Part shown: piece by piece, positions 40,776 through 49,707 of the stretch
How positions within the stretch are numbered: the first letter of the stretch is position 1
How the letters are laid out: each line of letters begins with the position of its first letter
DNA from: Pseudescherichia sp031998825
GTDB lineage: Bacteria; Pseudomonadota; Gammaproteobacteria; Enterobacterales; Enterobacteriaceae
Length of the DNA stretch: 64,000 nt
Assembly (NCBI RefSeq): GCF_031998825.1
Contig: NZ_DAMACX010000001.1
Span: forward strand, 124,001 to 188,000
Direction: 5' to 3'
The notes under the pieces: generated by a model
Seen by the model: the letters and a program-made list of their open reading frames with translations, nothing else
What the model was told of the DNA's origin: nothing
Database searches by the model: none
Translations under genes and position numbers: made by a program

Positions 40776-42586
40776 CAGGCTCCACGGCGCAGCAGGCCAG
40801 GTAGCTTATCCATTGCGCTGCCCTTTGCCAGCCAGGCCGGGATCTCCGCGGCGGGGATCGGCCTGGAGAAGTAGTACCCCTGCGCCTCGTCGCAGCCATA
40901 CTCTTTCAGCATTATGGCGGTTTGCCGATCTTCAATCCCCTCCGCCAGCACCAGATAGTTCAGATCCTTCAGCATCATGATGACGTTGCGGGCGATAATT
41001 CGGCTATCGGAGTCGGAAACAATCTGGCTGATGAGCGACCGGTCGAGCTTGATAATGTCGATGGGAATGCGTCGAAGATAGCTGATATTGCTGTAGCCCG
41101 CGCCAAAATCATCCAGCAGGATTTTAAAACCCTTCTTTTTCAGCTCGCCAAGCTCGTACAGCGCTTCGTCGCTTTCCAGTACTTTCTCGGTCTCCAGACA
41201 TTCGATGCGCAGATCCGCTACGGTGAGTCCGGCGCGAATAATCTTCTTCTCCAGCTCGTCAGCAAAACCCTGACGCGAGAAGTCGCTCACCGTGACGTTT
41301 ATCGAAATAGGCAGGCCAATCCCGGCTTTACGCCAGGCCTGAAGCTGGGCAATCACGGTTTTGATTACCCAGTGGGTAATATCCGTCATCAGGCTGGTCT
41401 TCTCCGCAAGCTGAACGATGGTTGATGGAGGCACGTTGCCCTGCACAGGATGATGCCAGCGAAGCAGCGCCTCACAGCCTTCAGTCAGCCCGGTGTGCAG
41501 AGATATCTTTGGCTGGTAGACCATATAGAGCTGATCCTGCGCTTTAATCGCCTCGCTAAGATCGTGCAGCAGACGGAAGTGATTATTGCGCTTCTGATCA
41601 AGAATAGGATCGAATGCCAGAACAGGAATTTGTTCGCGCATCGCCTCGTGCAGGGCACTGATACCCTGGCGCAGGATCTCATGTGGATCGTTATCCTGAG
41701 GTATGAAATTGACGTAGCCAGTATGGATCTTGAGTTGAATATCAATATCGCCGCGGATCTGCGCCTCGATAGCTGGCAGGTCTGCTGCCTTTTGCACCAG
41801 CGTTTCTGCGATAACGGCGTCGACCAGCACGGCATAACGCCCTGGCGCAAAGGCAAACAGGGTCATCCGCGAGGGCAGCTTCAGGCGCAGACGCAGCAGC
41901 GGGCCAAACCCGCGCAGCATCTTCTCTACCTCCGGCACGCCAAGGTAGCGTGCCAGCTCATAGGCGCGGGGCATATCAATACAGTCGAAAAGAATGAGCG
42001 ACCAGCACTTTTCGTTATTATCCAGCACCAGCTTCTCTATCTCTTTCAACAGGAACTGGCGGTTGGGTAGTCCGGTCAAGCCATCGATGCGGCCCAGCGA
42101 GTACCAGGCTTCCAGATAGGTGCTGGCAAGAGCGGCAACGCGTAGGAAGTTTTCAATCTGCTCAGGCGTAGGCGCGACGGGTTGTACATGGCTGACGCAC
42201 AGCGTACCCAGCACAAATCCCTCTTTGGTTTGCAGAGGTGCAGCGGCGTAGAAGATAACCTGCCTTCCGGTAACCAGGGCGTGATTGGCAAAGCGGCTAT
42301 CGGTACGGGTATCGTAGCAGATCACCGGTTCAGCGCTGGCGACGGCATACTGGCACATCGTTTCGGGGATGGGTGATTTTCGTTGCAGCCGGGAGATGTT
42401 CTTTACATATTTAATATATTGATACTGGTCGTCAAAAATAGTGACGAAGCATCCGCTAACGCCCATTATATCGCTGGCCAGACTCGCAAATTTGCCAAGG
42501 GCGGTGTCCCTCGCTTTATCATGCTTGCGTAAGAGCGCAAGCGCCGCCAGTCTTTTTGCTTCTTGTTGGTTGAGTCCGCTGAACAT
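40772..42586 (-). CDS. GAF - degenerate GGDEF - EAL protein (probable c-di-GMP phosphodiesterase)
   Basis: 604 residues. A GAF domain (about 25-170) comes first, then a GGDEF-like domain (about 172-325) whose signature is replaced by APGRYAVLV, so no cyclase activity is expected, then an EAL domain (about 340-595). EAL catalytic residues look present: EGCEALLRWHH, Asn in ISINVTVSD, Glu in ECLETE, DDFGAGYSN, IKLDRS, LAEGIE. So it should hydrolyse c-di-GMP to pGpG, with the GAF and GGDEF-like parts as sensors. It neighbours DgcP on the same strand, suggesting a local make-and-break pair. Confidence 0.88.
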   Translation of the reverse strand: MFSGLNQQEAKRLAALALLRKHDKARDTALGKFASLASDIMGVSGCFVTIFDDQYQYIKYVKNISRLQRKSPIPETMCQYAVASAEPVICYDTRTDSRFANHALVTGRQVIFYAAAPLQTKEGFVLGTLCVSHVQPVAPTPEQIENFLRVAALASTYLEAWYSLGRIDGLTGLPNRQFLLKEIEKLVLDNNEKCWSLILFDCIDMPRAYELARYLGVPEVEKMLRGFGPLLRLRLKLPSRMTLFAFAPGRYAVLVDAVIAETLVQKAADLPAIEAQIRGDIDIQLKIHTGYVNFIPQDNDPHEILRQGISALHEAMREQIPVLAFDPILDQKRNNHFRLLHDLSEAIKAQDQLYMVYQPKISLHTGLTEGCEALLRWHHPVQGNVPPSTIVQLAEKTSLMTDITHWVIKTVIAQLQAWRKAGIGLPISINVTVSDFSRQGFADELEKKIIRAGLTVADLRIECLETEKVLESDEALYELGELKKKGFKILLDDFGAGYSNISYLRRIPIDIIKLDRSLISQIVSDSDSRIIARNVIMMLKDLNYLVLAEGIEDRQTAIMLKEYGCDEAQGYYFSRPIPAAEIPAWLAKGSAMDKLPGLLRRGAC

Positions 42587-42816
42587 GTATGAGCTCCTGC
42601 CCAGGTTACGATCTTAAATATTCAAATTCCGTACTGACGCAATATTATTTTTAACACTAAATTAACATCTCATCCATGCGCGACTGTTTTTTTAAAGTAT
42701 AGCCAACGTCAAACGGGTAAAAACGCATTAGCAATGAGAGAAAGAGGTACATAATATATCGTCTGTTTGCAGAAAGCGGGCAGACGATATAAAGGAAGAG
42801 GATAAACGAAGGGAAG

Positions 42817-42891
42817 TTACCACCAGCCCAGCTGCGTGCCGGCAACGACAACGATCGCCACGATCAGCATAATAACGGTTGTTTTTTTCAC
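42817..42891 (-). CDS. yoaJ: Small membrane protein YoaJ
   Basis: 24 codons from a GTG with AGGAG 7 bp upstream. The product begins MKKTTVIMLIVAIVVVAG and ends QLGWW, almost the same as the known E. coli small protein YoaJ of equal length. One membrane helix. Function unknown. It lies between two c-di-GMP enzyme genes on the same strand. Confidence 0.85.
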   Translation of the reverse strand: MKKTTVIMLIVAIVVVAGTQLGWW

Positions 42892-42947
42892 GCCTTGCTC
42901 CTGAGGGTCGGTTAAATAATGAATCAACACGACGATACGGTAAATTA

Positions 42948-43976
42948 TTAATCCAGACGAATGATAGGGCCTTTTTGCCGGATCTTCTTCTCCTGATACA
43001 TGGCAACATCGGCCATGCGCAGGGCAGTATCTGCGTCGGTTTGCATCGGGTCAACCTCTACGATACCGATACTGGCACCGGGATAATAAATACGTAGATC
43101 CCCAAGGGTGTAATCCCCGGTAATATGCTCGCTCAGGCGCGCCTTTAACTCGCTAAGATAGACCTCGTTGCTTTTCCCGCGTGCGCTGCCCGGACAGGCA
43201 AGCATAAACTCGTCGCCGCCCAATCTGCCAGCCATATCGTTGTCGTTGCATTGCCGCATGATCCGCTGACCTACCTGAACAAGGAACAGATCGCCCACGT
43301 CATGACCAAAGCTATCGTTGATTGACTTAAAGTTATCAAGATCGATAAAGGCGATGATCACCGGCACGTCCAGATGACGCGCCAGCGAGAAGAGGGTTGT
43401 GAGGTTATCAAATATTGCCCGCCGGTTAGGCAGGCCGGTGAGGGCGTCGGTATAGGAGTGGGAGATGAGCGCCGCGTTGGCCTCTCGCAGCTGCGCCACC
43501 AGCGACTCCTTCTGGATCGCCTGCGAAATCAACCCGGCAAAGAGCTGCAGGACCTGATTTGCCCGCACGCTTAGCGCATGGGTTTCGGCGCTGGCAGCAC
43601 AAAGCGTGCCGTACAGCGTCCCATCGGCCAGATGTACCGGTGTGCTGAGATAGGTTGTGATGCCCAATGCGCGAGCCGGCCCACAGTCGCTCCAGTGTTC
43701 CGTTACGTCATTGCTGAAAAAGCACTCTTCATCCAGGGCACGCTTGCAGAGCGTATCTCCCCAGGGCACCGAGAGTCCTTCCGGGATATGCATCTGCTTG
43801 CTGTTACGGGCATAGAGAATATGCTGCAGGCGGGTATCAACATCGATTTTGGTCAGGTAGGTTGACTCCATCTCGGTTACCAGCTCAAGCATCTCCAGCA
43901 GCTGGCGGACCAGGCTTTCAACGGTTTGTTCACTTGAGAGCGTTTCCGAGACGCGAGCCAGAATAATATCTGACAT
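42948..43976 (-). CDS. dgcP: Diguanylate cyclase DgcP
   Basis: 342 residues, near-equal to E. coli DgcP/YeaP (341). An N-terminal GAF domain (about 20-155) includes TYLSTPVHLADGTLYGTLC. A C-terminal GGDEF domain has the substrate-binding FIDLDNFKSINDSFGHDVGD and an intact active site AGRLGGDEFMLA. It makes c-di-GMP from two GTP in the cytoplasm. It is the synthetic counterpart of the GAF-EAL protein encoded downstream. Confidence 0.95.
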   Translation of the reverse strand: MSDIILARVSETLSSEQTVESLVRQLLEMLELVTEMESTYLTKIDVDTRLQHILYARNSKQMHIPEGLSVPWGDTLCKRALDEECFFSNDVTEHWSDCGPARALGITTYLSTPVHLADGTLYGTLCAASAETHALSVRANQVLQLFAGLISQAIQKESLVAQLREANAALISHSYTDALTGLPNRRAIFDNLTTLFSLARHLDVPVIIAFIDLDNFKSINDSFGHDVGDLFLVQVGQRIMRQCNDNDMAGRLGGDEFMLACPGSARGKSNEVYLSELKARLSEHITGDYTLGDLRIYYPGASIGIVEVDPMQTDADTALRMADVAMYQEKKIRQKGPIIRLD

Positions 43977-44223
43977 GACTATCTTTTACTCCGGTATAAG
44001 GCAAAAACCCCTTATACGTTATGGTGAATATTTGGACTATGTGTACAGTAAAACATGAAAAGCAGCAGATTCATATATCATGTTTTCTCATCTGCAAGAA
44101 ATCATCAGCGGTTTTGATCGCAGGCATGAATTACTGTCGTGACAACGACATGACTCTCGGAGTAAAATTTCACTTAGGAATTATCCTAACCGCAAATTCT
44201 ATTTTTCTGTGAACGAGAGAGCT
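43977..44223. other. Divergent gap between dgcP and the 101-aa gene
   Basis: 247 bp, AT-rich. It should carry promoters for dgcP (leftward) and the small gene at 44224 (rightward). Short frames here have no usable ribosome site, and I do not regard them as genes. Confidence 0.35.
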
Positions 44224-44529
44224 ATGTTTCAGTTAAAACCGGGCAGCCTGGCAATGATTATTGGCGCACAAACTCCAGCTGGACGCCGCAATATTGGTAA
44301 ATCCGTGGAGCTGTTTGCGCTATGCCAGCCGGGAGAACGTTTCCTGAACCCGGTTAACGGCGTGATGACCGATATGCCGGCGACCGCTCCCCGTGCGCTA
44401 TGGCTGGTGACAGGGGACGTTGTGGCCTTTGACGGGCAGCCTGGTTTTGCGTTCGTGCGTGCCGAGCATCTGATGCCGCTTCTGCCTGATTCACTGCCGG
44501 AAGAGGTCGATGCCCGCGAGTGGTGCTAA
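44224..44529 (+). CDS. Hypothetical cytoplasmic protein (101 aa)
   Basis: Not recognised. 101 residues from an ATG preceded by GAGAG (a GTG 15 bp earlier lacks a ribosome site). MFQLKPGSLAMIIGAQTPAG, then RNIGKSVELFALCQPGE, suggests a small beta-barrel fold. No signal peptide and no membrane helix. Its stop overlaps the DUF523 stop by 4 bp on the other strand. Confidence 0.65.
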   Translation: MFQLKPGSLAMIIGAQTPAGRRNIGKSVELFALCQPGERFLNPVNGVMTDMPATAPRALWLVTGDVVAFDGQPGFAFVRAEHLMPLLPDSLPEEVDAREWC

Positions 44530-45023
44530 CCTGCATCGCGTGCGTTGATCCAGGCCACCAGCGCGGGCAGCTCCTGCTCTGAAAATACCGTAATGCCATG
44601 CCTGGCCAGCAGCGCTGCTGCCACGCCCATGCCTGGCTGGCGCTGACCGCGAAAGCTACCGTCGTAGATAGCGCGGCTGCCGCAGGTGGGGCTACCGTCG
44701 GTTAACAGCGCGGCGCGGCAGTCTGCCTCCTGTGCTGTACGCAGTGCCAGCCAGGCGGCCAGCTGATAGTGTTCGGTCACGTCCGTACCGTCACTCTCCC
44801 TGATGCGGGCCGCGCCCTGCATCACGTCCATCCCGTTACCGCCGCTAATTTCCGCCGGCAGTCGGGGCACCGGCAGTCCGGCAGCAAGCTCAGGACAGTG
44901 GATCACTAGCCGTCCCTCCCGTTGCCAGCGTGCCAGGGTCTCCTCTATCGCCTGCTTTTCACTGCCGTTATAGCGTACCTTAAAGCCCATCAGGCAGGCG
45001 CTTACGAGGATCTTCGTTTTCAT
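44526..45023 (-). CDS. DUF523 family protein
   Basis: 165 residues. KILVSACLMGFKVRYNGSEK at the start with conserved Cys9, CPELAAGLPVPRLPAEI near 44-60, and LLTDGSPTCGSRAIYDGSF near 104-122 are the DUF523 hallmarks. The conserved cysteines suggest an iron-sulfur or zinc centre. The same domain forms the N-terminus of E. coli YbgA, where the function is also unknown. Confidence 0.85.
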   Translation of the reverse strand: MKTKILVSACLMGFKVRYNGSEKQAIEETLARWQREGRLVIHCPELAAGLPVPRLPAEISGGNGMDVMQGAARIRESDGTDVTEHYQLAAWLALRTAQEADCRAALLTDGSPTCGSRAIYDGSFRGQRQPGMGVAAALLARHGITVFSEQELPALVAWINARDAG

Positions 45024-45190
45024 GGTTTCAGAGAGGGCGAGGGGAGAATCGTCACAGGGTAATACAGTGGTATGAGAAAAGCTGTAATTCGCCGCCCACC
45101 TATTTTAAGGTATTGTGATACCAGTAAAAGATCGGTAGTCTGAGGTTCCTTATGTTATCCGTAATTTGCTCCTGACATAAGGACTCCTGC

Positions 45191-45898
45191 ATGGAACACA
45201 CTCCTCCGAAAGAAACGCTGCGCATTGCCCTCGTTGGCGACTATAACCCTGACGTTATTGCGCATCAGGCTATCCCTCTGGCTATTGATGACGCCGCCGC
45301 CGTGCAGGAACTTACTGCCGACTATGACTGGCTGGCAACCGATGAGATCGCCAGCGCAGACGATTTAGTGGGCTATGACGCCATCTGGGTGGTGCCTGCC
45401 AGCCCCTACAAAAGTGCGGAAGGGGCGCTTACGGCCATTCGCTACGCTCGGGAAAACGGCGTGCCGTTTCTCGGCACCTGCGGTGGGTTTCAGCATGCGC
45501 TAATCGAATATGCCCGCAACGTAATGGGCTGGGACGATGCGGCTCATGCTGAAACCGACAGCGCAGGCCGAATGGTGGTGACGCCGCTAGCCTGCTCGCT
45601 GGTGGAGCAAACCGGCACGATCGAGCTGCGTGCCAATACCCTGATTGCCCGCGCCTACGGCAAAGATGCCATTGATGAGGGCTATCATTGCAGCTATGGC
45701 ATTTCGCCGGCGTTTGCCGCCGAGCTGGATAAGACCGATCTTCGGGTCACCGGCTGGGATGAAGAGGGCGAAGTACGTGCCGTTGAGCTGATCACGCACC
45801 CGTTCTTTGTTGCAACCCTGTTCCAGCACGAGCGCGCGGCGCTGAGCGGACGCCCGGCTCCGCTGGTTCATGCTCTGCTGCGCGTCGCCAGTAACTAA
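45191..45898 (+). CDS. CTP-synthase C-terminal-like glutamine amidotransferase family protein
   Basis: 235 residues with a class I amidotransferase fold. FLGTCGGFQHALIEYARNVMG near 93-113 has the nucleophile Cys and is typical of the CTP synthase glutaminase domain. The C-terminal His is in ITHPFFVATLFQHE, where the usual Glu after HP is replaced by Phe, so the catalytic triad may be incomplete. No synthetase domain is attached. The substrate is unknown. Confidence 0.8.
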   Translation: MEHTPPKETLRIALVGDYNPDVIAHQAIPLAIDDAAAVQELTADYDWLATDEIASADDLVGYDAIWVVPASPYKSAEGALTAIRYARENGVPFLGTCGGFQHALIEYARNVMGWDDAAHAETDSAGRMVVTPLACSLVEQTGTIELRANTLIARAYGKDAIDEGYHCSYGISPAFAAELDKTDLRVTGWDEEGEVRAVELITHPFFVATLFQHERAALSGRPAPLVHALLRVASN

Positions 45899-45906
45899 CT
45901 GTGGGT

Positions 45907-47094
45907 TTACCGGGCGTCGATCTCGCGGTCGCGTCCGGCAAAGACGCCAAACGCGGCCATCACCACCGCGAGCAGGGCGCAGGCGATAAGCGGAATATGC
46001 CAGTCACCGCTGGCGTCGTGGATCTTACCCATCAGCGGGGGGCCAAACGCCGCCAGCAGATAACCCACCGACTGGGCCATGCCGGAGAGGGCCGCAGCCT
46101 GATGCGCCGAGCTGGCACGCAGGCCAATAAAGGTCAGACCGAGGATCATTGTTGCCCCCGAGCCGAAGCCAAAAATGACCGTCCACAACACCGCATGGGT
46201 GGGAACCAGCCACAGTCCGGCGGCGCTAACGGCGCACATCAGCGCCACCAGAGCGGCGATGCTGCGCTGATCGCGCAGGCGGTGCAGGATCAGCGGGATG
46301 GCAATGCCCGGCGCGGCGGTTGCCAGCTGGAGCAGGCCATGCAGGGAACCCGCCTGGGTTTCGCTGTAGCCCAGGCTTAGCAGGATCGCCGGCAGCCAGC
46401 CGATAATCACATAGTAAATCAGCGAGTTGATGCCTAAGAAAAGCGTAACCTGCCAGGCCAGGGCCGATCGCCAGATCCCTCGGTTTTGCAGGCTGCCTGC
46501 CTGGGTCAGGCTACTCGTTGCCCGACGACCGGTCTGGGGCAGCCACAGCAGCAGGGCGAGAAGCGGGAAAGCCATTAGCATCAGCAGCGCCCCCCGCCAG
46601 CCAAACCCGTGCAGCGCCAGAGGAACAACCAGCGCCGACCCCAGCGCCGCAGCAGCCCCCATGGTCAGCGAATAGGCCCCGGTTAGCTTTGCAACCTGGC
46701 CGGGAAAGTCGCGTTTAATCAGGCCGGGCAGCAGCACGTTACCCAGCGCAATCCCGCAGCCAATAGCCGCCGTACCGATAAACAGCAGCGCTGAGGACGG
46801 CAGCGAGCGCAGGGCGATGCCCGCGCAGATGAGGATCAGCGCCGTGGCGAGGCTGCGCTCCATGCCAAAGCGGCGAGCAGCACCGGCCGCCAGCGGGGAG
46901 ATAAGAGCAAAGGCCAGCAGCGGCAGGGTCGTCAGCAGTCCGGTTTGCGCCGTGGTTAGGCCGTAGTCGGCGCGGATGGCATCCAGCAGCGGGGCGGCAC
47001 CGGTAAAGGTGACCCGCAGAGTCGTGGCAATCATTAAGATCCCGGCAATCAGCAGCAGCCCCTGCTTGCGACCGGAGGAGGTCTGGCTAGTCAT
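45907..47094 (-). CDS. nimT: CynX/NimT-family MFS transporter
   Basis: 395 residues with twelve predicted helices, close to E. coli NimT/YeaN along its whole length. GILMIATTLRVTFTGAAPLL near 18-37 and SGATMILGLTFIGLRASSAH near 318-337 are near-identical to it. NimT exports 2-nitroimidazole. In E. coli the divergent neighbour is its regulator nimR (yeaM). Here that place holds an ABC transporter and no nimR is visible in the window. Confidence 0.9.
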   Translation of the reverse strand: MTSQTSSGRKQGLLLIAGILMIATTLRVTFTGAAPLLDAIRADYGLTTAQTGLLTTLPLLAFALISPLAAGAARRFGMERSLATALILICAGIALRSLPSSALLFIGTAAIGCGIALGNVLLPGLIKRDFPGQVAKLTGAYSLTMGAAAALGSALVVPLALHGFGWRGALLMLMAFPLLALLLWLPQTGRRATSSLTQAGSLQNRGIWRSALAWQVTLFLGINSLIYYVIIGWLPAILLSLGYSETQAGSLHGLLQLATAAPGIAIPLILHRLRDQRSIAALVALMCAVSAAGLWLVPTHAVLWTVIFGFGSGATMILGLTFIGLRASSAHQAAALSGMAQSVGYLLAAFGPPLMGKIHDASGDWHIPLIACALLAVVMAAFGVFAGRDREIDAR

Positions 47095-47286
47095 TGTTTT
47101 CTCAGGTTGAATACGTTGCCGATAGGATAACGCTTTTTCGCTGCGATGAAAGTAACGGAAAGCGCCTGCCTCTATAGCCTTATTCTGTTTATGGATATGT
47201 AATGCACTTTTTGATATTTGTCTGACGCCAAAGCTTATGTGAACGTAGCGCTTAATACTTATAACAAGGGATAACAGGGATTAAGC

Positions 47287-48111
47287 ATGGCAATTATTAC
47301 ACAGACTAAAAAAGCCTGGACGCTCTCGGCGCTGGCACTCCTCTCAACGCTCTCTTTTGCCGCTCACGCTGACAAGCTGGCCGATATTAAATCGGCTGGC
47401 GTGGTGAAAGTCGCCACCTTTGATGCAAACCCGCCGTTTGGCTCGGTCGATGCTAAAACCCATGACATTGTGGGCTATGACGTAGATTTTGCTAAAGCGC
47501 TGGCCAAAAGCCTCGGGGTAAAGCTGGAGCTGGTTGCCACTAACCCGGCAAATCGTATTCCGCTGTTGCAGTCCGGCAAGGTGGATCTGATCGTGGCTGA
47601 CATCACCATTACGCCAGAGCGTGCGCAGGTTATCGACTTCTCTACGCCGTATTTTGTTACGGGCCAACAGTTCCTGGTGGCGGCAGACGGCGCGGATAAG
47701 CTGGACGCCTACAGTAAGTCGCGTATCGGCGCGGTGAAAGGCACTACCGGCGAGCAGGCGCTGCATCAGCGCTTCCCGCAGGCACGCGTGCTGGCCTATG
47801 ACGATATCCCGCTGGCCCTGACCGCGCTGCGTAACGGCAACGTGCAGGCGATCACTCAGGACAGCACCATTCTGGCGGGCCTGCTGGCGGAAGCGCCGGA
47901 TAAAGCAAAATTCAAAATCCTGCCGGATCTGCTCTCTAAAGAGGAGATTGGCGTGGGCGTGACCAAAGGCGAAACGGCGCTGCTGAATACGGTAAACAGC
48001 GAGCTGGTCAAGCTTGAGCAGAGTGGCGAAGCGGCCAAAATCTACGATACCTGGTTTGGTCCGCAGACCAAAACGCCCCAGCCGCGCAGCTTTAAAATAG
48101 AAGCGAAGTAA
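47287..48111 (+). CDS. Polar amino acid ABC transporter, periplasmic binding protein
   Basis: 274 residues, family 3 solute-binding protein. Signal peptide with cleavage after AAHA near residue 28. VVKVATFDANPPFGSVDAKT near 40-59, GYDVDFAKALAKSLG and DLIVADITITPERAQVIDFS near 97-116 are the family marks. The ligand is probably a polar amino acid; the exact one is not readable. First gene of a four-gene operon with tight overlaps. Confidence 0.9.
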   Translation: MAIITQTKKAWTLSALALLSTLSFAAHADKLADIKSAGVVKVATFDANPPFGSVDAKTHDIVGYDVDFAKALAKSLGVKLELVATNPANRIPLLQSGKVDLIVADITITPERAQVIDFSTPYFVTGQQFLVAADGADKLDAYSKSRIGAVKGTTGEQALHQRFPQARVLAYDDIPLALTALRNGNVQAITQDSTILAGLLAEAPDKAKFKILPDLLSKEEIGVGVTKGETALLNTVNSELVKLEQSGEAAKIYDTWFGPQTKTPQPRSFKIEAK

Positions 48112-48112
48112 T

Positions 48113-48934
48113 ATGTTTGCAGGTCTCTTCTCCGCCTCTGTGGCCAGTGCCACGGAGGCGTTTCCCGTGCAGGAAGGCACGGTCGAGTTCCGTCAGGTCA
48201 GCAAACGCTATGGCGATCATCAGGTTCTAAAGCAGATCGACCTTCAGGTTTGCGCTGGAGAGGTACTTGCCGTTTGCGGGCCTTCCGGCTCGGGTAAATC
48301 GACCCTGATCCGCCTGATCAACCAGCTTGAGACGGTGAGCGGGGGCGAAATCTACGTTGATGGGAAACCCACCAGCACCCTGAAAGGTAGGGCGCTGCGC
48401 GAGCTGCGTCGCCATGTAGGCTTCGTTTTCCAGCAGTTCAACCTCTACGCCCACCTTAACGCGCTGGATAACATCACCCTGGCGCTAACCAAAGTGCACG
48501 GCCAGCCGCAGCGTGAAGCAGAGGAGAAAGCGCTGGCTCTGCTGGAGCGGGTTGGATTGCGCGATAAGGCACACCACCTCCCATCTCAGCTCTCCGGCGG
48601 CCAGCAGCAGCGGGTGGCTATCGCCCGCACGCTGGCCGCCAGGCCGCACATCATCCTGTTTGACGAGCCGACATCGGCGCTCGATCCCGAGACGATCGGT
48701 GAAGTATTACAGGTCATGCGCAGCCTGGCGCACAGCGGCATGACGCTTATTGTGGTGACGCACGAGATGCAGTTTGCCCGCGAGATTGCCGATCGGGTGA
48801 TCTTTATCGACGGCGGCGAGATCCTTGAGCAGGCCGCTCCGGAGCAGTTCTTTACCGCCCCGCAGCATCCCCGGGCGCAGCGCTTCCTGCAGAAGGTTCT
48901 CAACCCGCTGCACGCAGAAAACAGGGAGCTGTAA
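48113..48934 (+). CDS. Polar amino acid ABC transporter ATPase
   Basis: 273 residues. Walker A GPSGSGKSTLIRLIN near 60-74, Q-loop FVFQQFNLYAHL, signature LSGGQQQRVAIARTL near 160-174, Walker B IILFDEPTSALDPE, switch His in VVTHEM. GlnQ/HisP type. The first 25 residues look like a leader and are not needed for the fold. Internal starts are rare, so the frame's ATG one base after the binding-protein stop is kept. Confidence 0.93.
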   Translation: MFAGLFSASVASATEAFPVQEGTVEFRQVSKRYGDHQVLKQIDLQVCAGEVLAVCGPSGSGKSTLIRLINQLETVSGGEIYVDGKPTSTLKGRALRELRRHVGFVFQQFNLYAHLNALDNITLALTKVHGQPQREAEEKALALLERVGLRDKAHHLPSQLSGGQQQRVAIARTLAARPHIILFDEPTSALDPETIGEVLQVMRSLAHSGMTLIVVTHEMQFAREIADRVIFIDGGEILEQAAPEQFFTAPQHPRAQRFLQKVLNPLHAENREL

Positions 48935-49707
48935 TGCACATCCATCTCGACTGGGCCGGGGTGCTTACCGGCCAGCCTGCGCAGTGGATCCTCTCTGGCT
49001 TTCTCACCACAATCTGGGTAACCGTTGTCGGCATCGTGCTGGCCACGGTGCTGACCGCCCTGCTGCTAGCCCTCAGGCTGGCAGGAGGCACGCTGGGGCG
49101 CGGAGCGGTGGCGGTATGGGTGTCGCTGTTTCGCAATACGCCGCTGCTGGTTCAGCTCCTGTTCTGGTACTTTGCTGCCTGGAACCTGCTGCCGCTGGGC
49201 TTTCGTCAGTATGTTAATGACGATCACGCCTTCAGCATTTTACCGGGGGATGTCTGGTGGTTTACGCCAGAGTTTCTCAGCTCTGCCTGGGCGCTGGGAC
49301 TCTTTACCGCCGCCTTTCTGGTGGAGGAGATCCAAGCCGGGCTGCATGCCGTGGCGAAGGGGCAGATTGAGGCAGCTAAATCGCAGGGGTTTAGCGAGCT
49401 GGCACTGTTTCGCTGGGTGCTGCTGCCCCAGGGATTACGCAACGCCTGGCAGCCGGTGGTGGGGCAGTATCTGAACCTGATGAAGCTCTCCTCGCTGGCA
49501 ACCGGGATTGGTTTTGCCGAGTTGACCTATCAGACCCGGCAGATTGAGAGCTACAACGCCCATGCCCTGGAGGCGTTTGCCGTCGGCAGCGTGCTCTATC
49601 TGCTGCTGGGGCTGGTGATGAGCCTGCTGTTCAACGCTCCCATGTGGTGGCGTGCGGCGCGACAGGAGAGGGCGCTGGCGCGCAGGGAGATGCAGGATGA
49701 TCGCTAA
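48934..49707 (+). CDS. Polar amino acid ABC transporter permease 1
   Basis: 257 residues, HisQ/HisM-type permease. ILSGFLTTIWVTVVGIVLAT near 20-39 is the family start and the EAA loop is EAAKSQGFSELALFRWVLLP near 147-166. It overlaps the ATPase stop by one base (TAATG). It likely pairs with the next gene product to form a heterodimeric channel. Confidence 0.92.
   Translation: MHIHLDWAGVLTGQPAQWILSGFLTTIWVTVVGIVLATVLTALLLALRLAGGTLGRGAVAVWVSLFRNTPLLVQLLFWYFAAWNLLPLGFRQYVNDDHAFSILPGDVWWFTPEFLSSAWALGLFTAAFLVEEIQAGLHAVAKGQIEAAKSQGFSELALFRWVLLPQGLRNAWQPVVGQYLNLMKLSSLATGIGFAELTYQTRQIESYNAHALEAFAVGSVLYLLLGLVMSLLFNAPMWWRAARQERALARREMQDDR

Noticed and set aside
25132..44178. The 14-mer TAAAATTTCACTTA found upstream of the DUF2243 gene (25132) and of the gene at 44224 (44163)
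   Set aside because: Several 14-mer matches are expected by chance in 64 kb. There is no inverted symmetry and no shared gene function.
44021..44212. A 63-codon frame between dgcP and the gene at 44224
   Set aside because: No ribosome site, no conserved-looking motif, and it occupies the expected promoter region.
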